A stretch of 64,000 nucleotides of DNA from JASHPR01 sp963833885 (GCA_963833885.1 CAWHZU010000028.1:71407-135406); one strand, 5' to 3'; numbered from the stretch's first letter, positions 44,519-53,411 are shown. The notes: a model not told the origin generated them from the letters alone. Made by a program: numbers and translations.

Positions 44519-44734
44519 CCCAAGCACGGCGAGCCAGGGCAAACGCCGGCCCCAATTGCCCCACCGATAGCGCCAACGTCATAAGCCCGTCCTCGGCGCA
44601 GCGCCGGACAGCGCCGTCGCGGCCTCAGGCCCTTGGGGCGCTCTGATTCCATCCCGCCAACGACTGGCCAACGGATGATCAGAAGGCCCGACCACCATCC
44701 CTGGCGATCGAGCCTTTGACCTGCACTTACTTGG
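44519..44734. other. Intergenic stretch with degenerate tRNA-terminator sequence
   Basis: About 215 bp. From 44667 to 44735 it resembles 54549-54616 (GCCAACGGATGATCA, AAGGCC-x-GACCACC, GACCTGCACTTACTTGGT). At the other site this forms the terminator downstream of a broken tRNA 3' end; here the hairpin has decayed. No gene seen. Confidence 0.55.
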
Positions 44735-44780
44735 TTGACAGCGGCGGCAGGATTTGAACTTGCGACCTCTGGGTTATGAG
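44735..44780 (-). pseudogene. tRNA 3'-half remnant (CAT anticodon loop onwards), att-like
   Basis: On the minus strand: CTCATAA anticodon loop, CCCAG stem strand, AGGTC variable loop, then GCAAG-TTCAAAT-CCTGC T-arm with one mismatch in the stem. The 5' half is missing. The same 46-base segment, with one difference that restores the T-stem, stands at 56011-56056. The 3' half of a tRNA is the usual identity segment left by integrating elements. Confidence 0.65.
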
Positions 44781-44848
44781 CAAAGACGGCATTGTTTAAA
44801 ACAGCCCGGCACTTTGACTTCCTGTCCGTCACCATACGGCACGTTCCG

Positions 44849-45160
44849 TTAGGCCGTGAGCGCGACGGCCCCGTCGCGGACATCAAGGTGGAACTCGATG
44901 CCGGTCCCAGCCGTGACCCTGGCCAAGGTTGCCAGTGACGGCGGCTGCTCGCCACGCTCCAGACGGGCGATAACCGGTTGCTTCATCCCAACCGCCTGCG
45001 CCAGCTGTGTCTGGGTCATGCCACGATCCGCTCGGTAACGGACGATGCGGATGGCTACCTCACGAGCGAAGAGGGTCCGGTCCCACTCTTCCCGGAACTC
45101 AGGGTCTTCGCGCTGGCGGTCCACAACCGCCTGCAAGGCCGGCAGCTCGCTGAGCTTCAC
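44849..45160 (-). CDS. XRE-family antitoxin (HigA-like)
   Basis: 103 residues from GTG 45160. An N-terminal helix (VVDRQREDPEFREEWDRTLF) precedes the HTH: GMTQTQLAQAVGMKQPVIAR and LERGEQPPSLATLARVTAGT. The start overlaps the stop of the degraded toxin gene upstream by 4 bases (GTGA), the normal HigBA order. It probably binds the palindrome at 45361-45380. It may now be an orphan antitoxin since the toxin looks broken. Confidence 0.82.
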   Translation of the reverse strand: MKLSELPALQAVVDRQREDPEFREEWDRTLFAREVAIRIVRYRADRGMTQTQLAQAVGMKQPVIARLERGEQPPSLATLARVTAGTGIEFHLDVRDGAVALTA

Positions 45161-45352
45161 AGGCCCTCCACCTCCTCCAGTCGTTCCTCCGCTGCCACGA
45201 CAGCCCGCTTGAACCCGCGCGGGTCAGCCTCGGCTTCCGGCCCCACCGCGGCCAGCACGAACACCTCTCCGAACCGGCGATAGAAACCCCGCCATGGGCT
45301 CCGGCCTGCCCTCGGCCTCGGCCTGAGGATGTAACGATACGGTCCATGGCAT
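45157..45352 (-). pseudogene. Degraded HigB/RelE-type toxin gene
   Basis: The 5' end, ATG 45352, reads MPWTVSLHPQAEAE, as HigB toxins begin. The 3' end reads in another frame PWRGFYRRFGEVFVLAA then PRGFKRAVVAAEERLEE and stops at 45157, as such toxins end. The central toxin core of perhaps 40 residues is missing and the frames do not join, so the gene is inactive. The overlap with the antitoxin start has survived. Confidence 0.65.
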
Positions 45353-45359
45353 CCACGCC

Positions 45360-45388
45360 ACTATAGCAAAATTGCTATAGCTGACCAA
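45360..45388 (-). promoter_or_regulatory. higBA-type promoter with palindromic operator
   Basis: On the minus strand TTGGTC (45388-45383), a 17-base spacer and TATAGT (45365-45360) make a good promoter, with ATG 45352 at about +1, so leaderless. CTATAGCAA-AA-TTGCTATAG (45361-45380), perfect 9-bp arms, fills the spacer and -10, a repressor site. Confidence 0.65.
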
Positions 45389-45533
45389 CGTCACCACCCG
45401 GCGAGCCCACGCCGGGATCGCCGCCGCAAATGCCGCCGAGGATGCCGCCGAGGATGCAGCCGAGCAAGCCTGGCGCCGCGAACACCAGCTGCGCGCCGGG
45501 TAACCAATGAGCATCCCGCTGCTGCTCGATGGC
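45385..45533 (+). pseudogene. Remnant of a second RHH/DUF5615 toxin-antitoxin pair
   Basis: The segment encodes IAAANAAEDAAEDAAEQAWR-REHQLRAG-stop (to 45503), nearly the same as the C-terminus of the antitoxin at 43700-44146, then ATG 45507 MSIPLLLDGD, as the DUF5615 toxin begins. Similarity then stops. A decayed paralogous copy, 1.3 kb from the intact pair. Confidence 0.6.
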
Positions 45534-45587
45534 GACCGCTCATGCATGTTATGGAGCGGTCGCCGATCCCTGCTGTTCTGGAGACTG

Positions 45588-46607
45588 TCAGGGTTTGAGC
45601 ACGACCTTGCCGGTGTTCTGGTGTTGCAGGATCCGGCGGTGGGCTGTTGCTGCTTCGGTGAAGGTGTAGGTCCTGTCGATGAGCGGTTTGACGCTGCCGT
45701 GGCCCCACAGGGCGAGAACGGCCTGGAGTTCTTCGCGGAGGATGGCGATCTGCCCCCACAGGTGGCCGATGTTGACGCCGCTGATGGTCCGGTTGTGGTT
45801 CATCAGCCCGAGCGGTGTCAGCAGCGGTATGCCCGCCACCTGGGAGACTAGGCGGGCCGGGCGGCGTCGCTGCCCGCTGGCCAAGTTGGCGAATCCGTAG
45901 GCCACCAGCCGGCCGCACGGGCGGAGCAGCTTCAGCCCTTTTCGCCAGTCATGGCCGCCGAGCGGGTCCAGCACGATGTCCACGCCCTCGCCTCCGGTCA
46001 GCCGGGCGACCTCAGCGGCATAGTCGGTGGCGTGGTAGTCGATAGGGTGCGCGCAACCTTCGGCCTTAAGCACGTCGTGCTTGGCGGCCGAGGCCGTGCC
46101 GAAAACTTCCAGATCGTCCACAGTGCGGCATAGTTGCAGCACCGCCGTCCCGACCCCGCCGGCGGCCATATGCACCAGCACCCGCTCGCCGGGCCGGACG
46201 TTCGCGACGCGGAACAGCATGTGGTAGGCGGTGAGGTAGTTGACCGGTATCGCGGCGGCTTCCTCGAAGCTCATCGCGTCCGGCATCGGCAGCACCTGCT
46301 CCGTGGGCACGCAGACCACATCCGCGTGTCCTCCGAAATGCGTCAGGGCCAGCACCCGCTGGCCTGTCGCGTGGCCTTGGGTACCGTCACCGACCGCGTC
46401 GATGACCCCGGCCACCTCGTAGCCGACGACGCATGGCGGCTTGGGGGCATCGGGATATAGCCCCTGCGCGGCCATCACCTCTGCAAAGTTCAGGCCAGCC
46501 GCGCAGACACGAATGCGGACTTGACCCGGGCCGGGCTCAGGATCGGCCGTTTCCCGCACCTCCAGGGCTTCGGGCCCGGCAGGCCTAGTGATCCAGACCG
46601 CTCGCAT
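45588..46607 (-). CDS. Zinc-independent MDR quinone oxidoreductase / VAT-1-like
   Basis: 339 residues. The GroES-like domain has VCAAGLNFAEVMAAQGLYPD; the Rossmann domain has AAGGVGTAVLQLCRTV (A-x-G-G-V-G) and DIVLDPLGGHDW. The zinc-binding cysteines of alcohol dehydrogenases are absent. The group reduces quinones or enones with NADPH. ATG 46607 follows the family start (MRAVWITRPAGPEALEV). Confidence 0.88.
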   Translation of the reverse strand: MRAVWITRPAGPEALEVRETADPEPGPGQVRIRVCAAGLNFAEVMAAQGLYPDAPKPPCVVGYEVAGVIDAVGDGTQGHATGQRVLALTHFGGHADVVCVPTEQVLPMPDAMSFEEAAAIPVNYLTAYHMLFRVANVRPGERVLVHMAAGGVGTAVLQLCRTVDDLEVFGTASAAKHDVLKAEGCAHPIDYHATDYAAEVARLTGGEGVDIVLDPLGGHDWRKGLKLLRPCGRLVAYGFANLASGQRRRPARLVSQVAGIPLLTPLGLMNHNRTISGVNIGHLWGQIAILREELQAVLALWGHGSVKPLIDRTYTFTEAATAHRRILQHQNTGKVVLKP

Positions 46608-46812
46608 CGCCACATCCTCCGCAGTAGACACGGCACCAGAACCAAAGCCCGTTCCGCCCGCCGCCGATCGCATTTATCCTCTCAAACCCAGCCGGTAAAA
46701 GGGTCCTGCCATCTCACCGGCAATACACGCTCATGCACCGGACAGCGCATGAAACATACCATTTCCACCAGAGAATCCATAAATCTCCAAGTTGGCCGTC
46801 TACAATGACGCC

Positions 46813-47025
46813 ATGGGTCTCTTTCACCGCAGGGCCAAGAAGAATCGCGAGAAGGCGGCGGCCGAACTTCTTAAGGAGAAGAGCACGACGGCCAAGGCAC
46901 AGACGGAGGTTGCGCCGCGGGAAGCGGCCGGCGAGGCACGCCCCGACCCAGATCGGCCAGGATGGGGCGAGGCCATCGGCCAGCAAATCGGCAAGACTCG
47001 CGAGGAGCGCGCCAGCCAGGAATGA
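46813..47025 (+). CDS. Small conserved actinobacterial protein
   Basis: 70 residues, very hydrophilic: MGLFHRRAKKNREKAAAELL, a middle Glu/Ala/Pro-rich part and PDRPGWGEAIGQQIGKTREE. This start and end pattern recurs in small actinobacterial hypothetical proteins. No function known. TACAAT at 46801-46806 stands 6 bases before the ATG, so the message may be leaderless. Confidence 0.65.
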   Translation: MGLFHRRAKKNREKAAAELLKEKSTTAKAQTEVAPREAAGEARPDPDRPGWGEAIGQQIGKTREERASQE

Positions 47026-48198
47026 GAAAAGCCAGCTTCGTTGACGAGGATGTGGCCATTCTCAGCGATCAGGACCGATGGCCTGCGACAGACGTCCGCG
47101 TAAGCGTCACCGCTCAAGGCCCACAATGCCGAGAGGGCAGATGCGAATCGCCCTTCGCTTCAAACAAGCGCAGAGCCGCTCTCGTGCCGCGTGCAGCACC
47201 GACGCCATCCATGCGACCCGCCAGTGACGCTCCACCCTGACCCCAGCTGGCGTGCCGGTCAGGCCTGTTCCGGCGGCTCTGCCGGACTGGAGCCACCGGA
47301 CGCCTCGGGGGCTATCTTGTTCAGCCAGCAGCTCAGGCACAGCACGTGCGGCCGTTGGTGCCGGCCCTGCTCGTGCTCCCATGCGACGTGCGCCGCGCCA
47401 CCGACAAGCAGCAGGTCCAGGCCTCCGCCAAAGCGAAGCCCCGGCACTCTGGGTATCCGGCGAAGCACCGCGCTGGGTATCCGGCGAAGCACCGCGGTTC
47501 ACCTGCCCATCGATAAGGCGGCGCGATCAAGGCCGATCGCGCAGCAAGCGGCCAAGTCCAGTGTGACACCAGGCCGGGCTAAAGTGCAGGACCAGCCGAC
47601 GCTCTTAGGCTAGCCTCGTCGAGCCGCTGCTATGGGATGGGGATCTGTGACTGAGCACGGGGCGGGGCTTACACAAGGCCGCCGATTTGCGGCCGGAACC
47701 CAAGCATCTGGCACACAGCATCGTCACCAGCGACAACAGCCAAACGGCCAGTACAAGCCTGCACGGCACCGCATTCAAGAAAGCTGACCAGCGACCCTGG
47801 CCCGATACGCGAACAGGCGGCCACCCGGCCGGGATGGCAGTCTGAGCCGGGCAAGTTCCACCCCTTCCGCGTCGAGCCGGCCGACGTCACCAGCGGCCAG
47901 TACGTGAGCCGCTGTCCAGCCGGTACCGAGATCGTCGGGCGCGGCACCTCCGCCACCTGCCAAGGATCTTCCAAAGCCCGGCGAGCCGAAGCCGAGTCGG
48001 CCAGCCTCCCGGGAATCGAGGTTAACCGCGGGACGGCTTATGCGGGAATCACTGACGTCAGGGTGCCTGGGTTCGATCACTGACCGGCCACGGACGGCGC
48101 CTGGTGTCCGTGGTGACCGCCCGGGGACGAGCACGTTCCCCGGAACGGGAGGCGGGCCGCGGAAGGTAGCCCGTGCACGGCCCGCCCTAGGATCTCCG
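47026..48198. other. 1.2-kb stretch without a convincing gene
   Basis: Short frames only. One minus-strand frame (47259-47492) ends in a plausible WEHEQGRHQRPHVLCLSCWL stretch, and a plus-strand frame (about 47840-48082) has gene-like third-position GC but no start. Neither is supported. Contains a perfect 24-bp tandem repeat at 47449-47496. Probably decayed genes of the island. Confidence 0.45.
47449..47496. repeat. Two perfect 24-bp tandem repeats
   Basis: CTGGGTATCCGGCGAAGCAC-CGCG is repeated head to tail without change. Confidence 0.75.
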
Positions 48199-49494
48199 TC
48201 AGTCCCCGAGGTCGCTCAGGAACCTGTCGGTGTACTCCAGTGCTGTCGTGCCGGAAATCGAGTTGCAGGTGGGTGACGCATACGTATCGGCGCAGGGCGT
48301 GTCCCGGTCCAGTGACCAGAAGTGCAGCCCGGCCAGGCCGTTGTCGACCGCGTATGTGGTCAGCGTGTCCACGTCAGCGGTAGTGAAGGTTTCGCTGGTG
48401 GTGTCGTTCATGCCGATCATCGGGGTGACGGCGATCTTGCTCGCCGGGATTCCGTAGGTGTGCTCGAGGTTTTCCACCGCCTGGATCGCCGACTGCGCCA
48501 TCTCGCAACTGCCGGAGACAACGACGCAGACGCTGCTTGACGCGCTGCCGTAGTCCATGGTCATCAGGTTAATGACGTAATTCTTCAGGCTGGAGCCGAG
48601 CACCGCCTCGACGACCTCGTTGCCGAGCGAGTTCACCCCGCCGTAGCTGCCATCGGATGCCCCCAGCGTGGCGAGCGTGAACGAGAACTGCAGGTCCGGG
48701 TACTGCGACTGTGCTCCCGCCGCCGCGTCGACCAGATCTTCGATATCCGACTCGGTCTGGCCGCCTTCGATGTCGAAGTCAATGCCGACCAGGTGCGGGC
48801 TGGCATAGGTAGCGATGAACGCATCCATGTCAGCCGTCGAGTCGCAGGTGAAGGTCCCGGCCTCACCGCCGGTCGAGACAACGTAGTTCAGGCCGGCGTC
48901 CTGGAGTTGCGGAATGTTCTCGGCAGCCCAGTCGGCACCCGAGACACCACCCCAGGTCTCGCTGCCGCAGGTTCCGGTAGCGAACGCGAGCGTGATCGCA
49001 GGCAGCTTCGGGATGTACTGCGACACCAGGCTGCCGGAGCCCACCACCGGCAGGTCGCTCCCTTCCACGGCCGACTGCATCTCGTAGGTGTTCCAGTTCA
49101 TGTTGATGGTGACGTCCTTGTACGGGCTGAAGAGCAGGCCGCTCACCGAGCCCGTGCCGGACCCCGACCCTGAGCCCGATCCTGACCCTGAGCCCGACCC
49201 CGAGCCGCCGGTGCAGGAGCCGTCGGATGTCCACGGTTCTCCCGAGCCGCTACCGCCGTTGTTGGTCGCCGGGTCGTTGCCCTCAGTCCACCAGTTGGCG
49301 GTGTAATTGATCCCATCCTCGCTGGCCTGATCGCCGGCGGTGTAGACAGTCGTGGAACTCCACGCCGCAGCGCATGTGGTGGATGCCTGCGCGGCGGGCC
49401 CGGAGGCCAGCGCGAGGACCGAGGCGCCGGCCGTTAACCCGAGCGCCGAGCCAGCGATGAGAGCTGTGCGCAGAATCCGTCTTCCGACCTGCAT
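48199..49494 (-). CDS. Secreted chitinase: N-terminal CBM5/12, GS linker, GH18
   Basis: 431 residues. Signal peptide (ILRTALIAGSALGLTAGASV to about residue 38), then CBM5/12 (CAAAWSSTTVYTAGDQASED, NYTANWWTEGND), a 20-residue Gly-Ser linker and a GH18 barrel: FSPYKDVTINMNW, GLNYVVSTGGEAG and catalytic LVGIDFDIEGGQ (D-x-D-x-E), MTMDYGSAS, LHFWSLDRD. This layout resembles the small bacterial chitinases with single barrel. GGAGGG precedes ATG 49494. Two 23-bp direct repeats with a GH18-type core lie 100-170 bp upstream. Confidence 0.92.
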   Translation of the reverse strand: MQVGRRILRTALIAGSALGLTAGASVLALASGPAAQASTTCAAAWSSTTVYTAGDQASEDGINYTANWWTEGNDPATNNGGSGSGEPWTSDGSCTGGSGSGSGSGSGSGSGSGTGSVSGLLFSPYKDVTINMNWNTYEMQSAVEGSDLPVVGSGSLVSQYIPKLPAITLAFATGTCGSETWGGVSGADWAAENIPQLQDAGLNYVVSTGGEAGTFTCDSTADMDAFIATYASPHLVGIDFDIEGGQTESDIEDLVDAAAGAQSQYPDLQFSFTLATLGASDGSYGGVNSLGNEVVEAVLGSSLKNYVINLMTMDYGSASSSVCVVVSGSCEMAQSAIQAVENLEHTYGIPASKIAVTPMIGMNDTTSETFTTADVDTLTTYAVDNGLAGLHFWSLDRDTPCADTYASPTCNSISGTTALEYTDRFLSDLGD

Positions 49495-49595
49495 GGACCC
49501 TCCAGGGGTGTGAGTAGCCGAGGCGATCTGGCGCCTCGCCTGAACTGGTGATCTGGTCACTTGGCATGTCCGGAGAGCCAGGCAGTCAAGACTTA

Positions 49596-49661
49596 TCTGT
49601 AAAGAACCTTTCTAGTTATTCTAGAACGGGCGGCGCCCTCTGTAAAGAACCTTTCCAGTTA
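49596..49661 (-). promoter_or_regulatory. Two direct repeats upstream of the chitinase gene
   Basis: TAACT-r-GAAAGGTTCTTTAC followed by AGA occurs on the minus strand at 49618-49596 and at 49661-49639, 43 bp apart, one difference in 23. The core GGAAAGGTTCTTTA matches the TAGGAAAG-TTTCCTA core of the palindrome before the GH18 gene at 15275. Confidence 0.55.
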
Positions 49662-50029
49662 ATTCAGGACCGTCGGCGCAGGGGATCCTGCGATAACCGG
49701 AACAGACCATGTCGCGGTCTCACCGGGCACCGGCGCGTCACCGGGCACCGCGGCGGCTTGGCAGCGCCGGCCACGAGCACCGTGTCGCTGTCCGAGACCG
49801 AAACCGAAACGGTTGTGCTCCTGCTATCGCGGCGTGTACTGGATCTGACGGCGATATGCCGGTCAGGTGGGTTCGGCCGGCGCGGTTTGCGGCCGTCTGC
49901 CCGCTCAGCGAGGCGGTCCGGTACTTGGGCCGCTGCAGCTGACATCCGGCGCTGGCGTGCGATGGCGGCGGGCTGGTGGTGGCGGGATCGGGTTCAGCGT
50001 GGTTGTCTCGTGACGGTGACAGGAGCGCG
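49662..50029. other. Intergenic region before the unknown Rossmann-type gene
   Basis: About 370 bp. No supported gene. Contains the tandem CACCGGGCACCG near 49720-49750 and the ribosome site AGGAG at 50021-50025. Confidence 0.4.
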
Positions 50030-51529
50030 ATGAGCCGCGATGAGGTGGCCGGGGTCGTATTTCCGGCGTCGGCGGACGGGCGCCGGAGCACGTCGGCTGT
50101 GGGCAGGGCGGTGGTGGCCGACGCGCTGCGGCAGGTCGACCCGGGCGGGGCGCTGGCTGCGGAGCACGACACCGGCTGGCGCACGGGCTATCTGGTGCAC
50201 TTTCGCCGGCTCGTGGAGGCAGGGCTGGCGTCGAAGGACGCGGCGGTATCTGTTGCCCGCGGCGGGCTGGAATCGGTGCACCGGCAAATGCGCGTCGTGC
50301 ACGAGGGCGGTGAGGAGAGCGGGCTGGGCAGTTTGCTGTCGGCACCTGCACAGCGGCTGGTTGCGACGGTCACGGTGCCGGGCACCGGGGAGGCCGAAAG
50401 GGAGCTGTCCCTGCCCTACCGCGGTGAGCGGCTGCGCGGCAGTGCTCTGCTGCGCAGGCTGGACATGTGGGCGGAGGGCGGCGTGATCGAGCCGTCATGC
50501 GCTGAGGCGGTCCGCACCGTGGCGGCGCATCCGCAGTGGCTGGGTCTTCCTGGCCGCACGGTGGTTGCGCTGGGGGCGGGCGCCGAAGTGGGCCCTGTTC
50601 CCGTGCTGCTGGGCTGGGGCGCCGAGGTGATCGCCATTGACCTGCCCCGTCCTGCTATCTGGGAGCGCCTGGTGGACACGGCGCGGCGCAGCGGCGGGAG
50701 GCTTGTGGTTCCCGTCGCTGACCTCGAGCCGGGCCGGCATCAGCCCGGGCGCAGCGACCAGGCCGTCACCCAGCGCGCGGGTCTTGACCTGCTCGCCGAC
50801 GTCCCCGCCATCGCCGGCTGGCTTGCCGCTGTTGACGGCCCGCTGGTGCTGGGGAACTACGTCTACGCTGACGGCGCGGCCAACGTGCGCCTGGCTGCCG
50901 CCGCCGATGCGCTCACCGTGCGCCTGCAGGCCAGCCGCGGCGATGTCGCGCTGGCGTTCCTCGCGACGCCGACCGACGTGTTCGCCGTCCCAGCCGAGGC
51001 GGTCACGCAGGCCGCCCGCGCCTACGCGACCCGGTCGCCAGCAGCCAAACTCGCCGGCGGGATGCTGCGGACGATGTCGGGCGGGCGCCTGCTCCGCCGC
51101 GCCTACACCCCCGGCGCCGACCCCGGCATCAACGACAGCCTGGTGGCGCAGCAGGGCCCCAACTATGCGCTCGCCAAACGCCTGCACCGCTGGCGTGCCA
51201 CCCTCGCCCGTGACAGCGGCGCGACCGTGTCGATGAACCTCGCCCCGCCCTCGCGCACCCGGTCGGTGGTGAAGAACCGGGCGCTGGCGGCCGCGTACGC
51301 CGGCGCGTACCGCTTCGGCGTCGAGGTCTTCGAACCCGCCACCTGCAAGGTCCTCATGGCAGCGCTGCTCGTCCATGACCTGCACACCGGCGGCGGCCCC
51401 GCCCACGCCCATCCCTGGCAAGATGAGGCCCACCAGGCCGCGCACGGCGGGCTGTGGCGCATCGCATACGCCCCCCGCAGCGCCCTCGCACTCGCCGCAG
51501 CCCTCGGCTACACCACAGCCAGGAAATGA
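50030..51529 (+). CDS. Conserved protein of unknown function with Rossmann-like core
   Basis: 499 residues, ATG 50030 with AGGAG five bases before. No signal or membrane segment. The middle has TVVALGAGAEVGPVPVLLGW then GAEVIAIDLPRPAIWERLVD, a Gly-rich turn and acidic strand as in dinucleotide- or SAM-binding folds. Later parts, DGPLVLGNYVYADGAANVRL and VVKNRALAAAYAGAYRFGVE, are not assigned. Single gene with no coupled neighbour. Not recognised; oxidoreductase or methyltransferase-like activity is only a guess from the fold. Confidence 0.72.
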   Translation: MSRDEVAGVVFPASADGRRSTSAVGRAVVADALRQVDPGGALAAEHDTGWRTGYLVHFRRLVEAGLASKDAAVSVARGGLESVHRQMRVVHEGGEESGLGSLLSAPAQRLVATVTVPGTGEAERELSLPYRGERLRGSALLRRLDMWAEGGVIEPSCAEAVRTVAAHPQWLGLPGRTVVALGAGAEVGPVPVLLGWGAEVIAIDLPRPAIWERLVDTARRSGGRLVVPVADLEPGRHQPGRSDQAVTQRAGLDLLADVPAIAGWLAAVDGPLVLGNYVYADGAANVRLAAAADALTVRLQASRGDVALAFLATPTDVFAVPAEAVTQAARAYATRSPAAKLAGGMLRTMSGGRLLRRAYTPGADPGINDSLVAQQGPNYALAKRLHRWRATLARDSGATVSMNLAPPSRTRSVVKNRALAAAYAGAYRFGVEVFEPATCKVLMAALLVHDLHTGGGPAHAHPWQDEAHQAAHGGLWRIAYAPRSALALAAALGYTTARK

Positions 51530-51816
51530 CATACCGCCCGTCCGCGCGGTGCCCGGACTCCCGCTCATGTGATGCAACCGGACCAGGCCCGATCTGGGCT
51601 GCTCCACTTCCTCATGCGGGTCATCCGTGGCAGGCCAGCAGTGGCAATCAAATCCGCGAGGCCCAGCACCACACCGGCCTCAGAACCTAAGCGTCGTGTC
51701 GCCGCCTGTGAGCCCAACGGGGCCGTCGCGGACATCAGGGTGAAACTCAATGCTGTCCCGGCGAGGGATCCCGACCAACAACGCCCTACCCGGCACCAGC
51801 AGGCTCGCAAACTGGC
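51530..51816. pseudogene. Intergenic gap with remnant of an XRE antitoxin 3' end
   Basis: On the minus strand near 51765-51700 the sequence encodes SIEFHPDVRDGPVGLT, matching GIEFHLDVRDGAVALT at the end of the HigA-like gene at 44849. The rest is degraded. Debris of another antitoxin copy. Confidence 0.5.
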
Positions 51817-53094
51817 TCAGCCAGAGCGGGCCGGTCGGCTCTTTGTCAGGGCTCGGGCCCGCTCATCCTCGGCATGCTCAAATGCCGGCTCCATGGCGTC
51901 TAGGTCCCGTTGCAGTAGCCCATGGGACTTCGCGACGATGCGCCACCGTGCGGCCGCTCGTGTGACCTGAGCCAGGATTTCGAGTGCATCACTGGCATCC
52001 AGCCGGAAGTAGGGAGCGATCCTTATGAGGGTGTCCACGCTCGCACGCGTGTCTGTGTAGTCGACAGCGGTGCTGAGGTCCTTCGAGCCGGGGTGTGGGT
52101 TGGGGTTCAGGTCAAACGCCGGCGAGAGCATCCACGAATCGCCGCGCTCGTGTAGGAACCCATGGTTACGCAGGTGATCATCGGTGTTAGAGATCAGGAT
52201 CGAGAAAGCTATCCGGCGCCATAGCTGGCGCAACTCCGCTGTTGCCGCCGTGGACCGTTCCTCAATTACTTCCGCGATCTCAAGGTAGCTCCGCTGGTCG
52301 CCGTCGCTGGCCTCGAGCATCGTCATCGCGCTGGCGTAGCCGATACGGACTGTTCCTCGGCGATCGAAGCGGTCGACGACAAGCACGTTCCGGTCCCCGA
52401 TACGAATCAATTGAGAGTCGGGAACCGTCACCCCCGCATCTCGCGCAAGGTCAAGGGCCACTTTTTCCCATGCCATCACGTTCCAGGTGTCCGAGCTTGC
52501 GCTGGGGAACTTGGCAATCGCCACACGGCCCGCAGCATCCAGGACATGTGCCTTGGGACGTGCGCCACCCAGGGAACTGCCGGCCCGCAGTAGCCGCTTG
52601 AGGTCTTCGTAGTTGGCGGTATCCCCCTCGGCGCGTGCTGCTATTTCAAGCAGCACCGGAAGATCCGTCAGGGCGGGGACCCCCGACTCCTCGGTCGCGA
52701 GGAAAGGGCCTTGTTCGTCGAGCCGGAACCGTAGCGCTCCCTGGCGCAGGTCGTCTCGGACGCCGAGCAGCAGATCGACCTCGCTCATCGGGCGCGGGGC
52801 CACTGCCGCAGCTTTAGCTCGGGCCCGCTCGGCGCGCTGGATCAGCGTCCGTCCCCACCGGTCTGGCAAACTGTCCCCGAACGCGCCGAACAGCGCACGG
52901 CCTACGGGTGTCTGCAGCGTGCCAGTGACCAGGGGCAGTGCTGGGTCCAAGGCGTAGGCGTCTGGGTCGGCCAGGTATCTGTCGTTGTAGACGAAGCTGG
53001 CTGACTCGACCCCCCGGCGGTGGTGGGGATACATCCGGCCGGCCAGAACGTTCCTCTCGCCGACCGCGACATAGACTTCGACATCGTCGCTCAT
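51817..53094 (-). CDS. hipA: HipA-family Ser/Thr kinase toxin
   Basis: 425 residues. The N-subdomain is followed by SSLGGARPKAHVLD (P-loop-like Ser and the ATP-binding Lys region), catalytic ISNTDDHLRNHGFL (Asp and Asn) and metal-binding LSPAFDLNPNPH (Asp). HipA kinases phosphorylate an aminoacyl-tRNA synthetase and stop growth. Overlaps the HipB-like gene by 4 bases. Key residues are intact, so probably active. Confidence 0.92.
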   Translation of the reverse strand: MSDDVEVYVAVGERNVLAGRMYPHHRRGVESASFVYNDRYLADPDAYALDPALPLVTGTLQTPVGRALFGAFGDSLPDRWGRTLIQRAERARAKAAAVAPRPMSEVDLLLGVRDDLRQGALRFRLDEQGPFLATEESGVPALTDLPVLLEIAARAEGDTANYEDLKRLLRAGSSLGGARPKAHVLDAAGRVAIAKFPSASSDTWNVMAWEKVALDLARDAGVTVPDSQLIRIGDRNVLVVDRFDRRGTVRIGYASAMTMLEASDGDQRSYLEIAEVIEERSTAATAELRQLWRRIAFSILISNTDDHLRNHGFLHERGDSWMLSPAFDLNPNPHPGSKDLSTAVDYTDTRASVDTLIRIAPYFRLDASDALEILAQVTRAAARWRIVAKSHGLLQRDLDAMEPAFEHAEDERARALTKSRPARSG

Positions 53095-53411
53095 GGTCTT
53101 CGCCCCGGCCTCGGCGGGCGCACCCGCTCAGGCAGCGCCTCCTCAGACCGCAAACGACCCTCGTCGGTCGCATACGGATCGAGCGCCGCCACCAGCGAGT
53201 CAAGCACCCCCAGCGCCCGGGCCACCCGCAGCACGGTTTCCATGCTGGCACCTTCACCGTTCTCCAGCCGCATGACGGTATGACGCGAAATCCCGGCCCG
53301 GTCCGCGACCTGAGAGGCCGTCAGCCGCCGCAGTCGCCGCCATATAGCGAGGTCCTCGCCAATGCGCCGCTGGCCGTTGGCCACCGCGACCGGCGTCCTC
53401 GACACCGCCAT
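53091..53411 (-). CDS. hipB: HipB-like XRE antitoxin
   Basis: 106 residues. HTH: RRIGEDLAIWRRLRRLTASQ, VADRAGISRHTVMRLENGEG. A basic C-terminal tail (RVRPPRPGRRP). Binds HipA and represses the operon. ATG 53411; the promoter just upstream has a flanking dyad. Confidence 0.88.
   Translation of the reverse strand: MAVSRTPVAVANGQRRIGEDLAIWRRLRRLTASQVADRAGISRHTVMRLENGEGASMETVLRVARALGVLDSLVAALDPYATDEGRLRSEEALPERVRPPRPGRRP

Noticed and set aside
44735..44780. Complete tRNA gene
   Set aside because: Only the segment from the anticodon loop to the T-arm is present; no D-arm or 5' acceptor strand follows.
47259..47492. Possible 77-residue minus-strand protein with a Cys/Trp-rich middle
   Set aside because: The tandem repeat makes up its start and there is no ribosome site or partner gene; too weak to call.
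47669..47974. Minus-strand frame of 101 codons
   Set aside because: No ribosome site and composition no better than the opposite strand.
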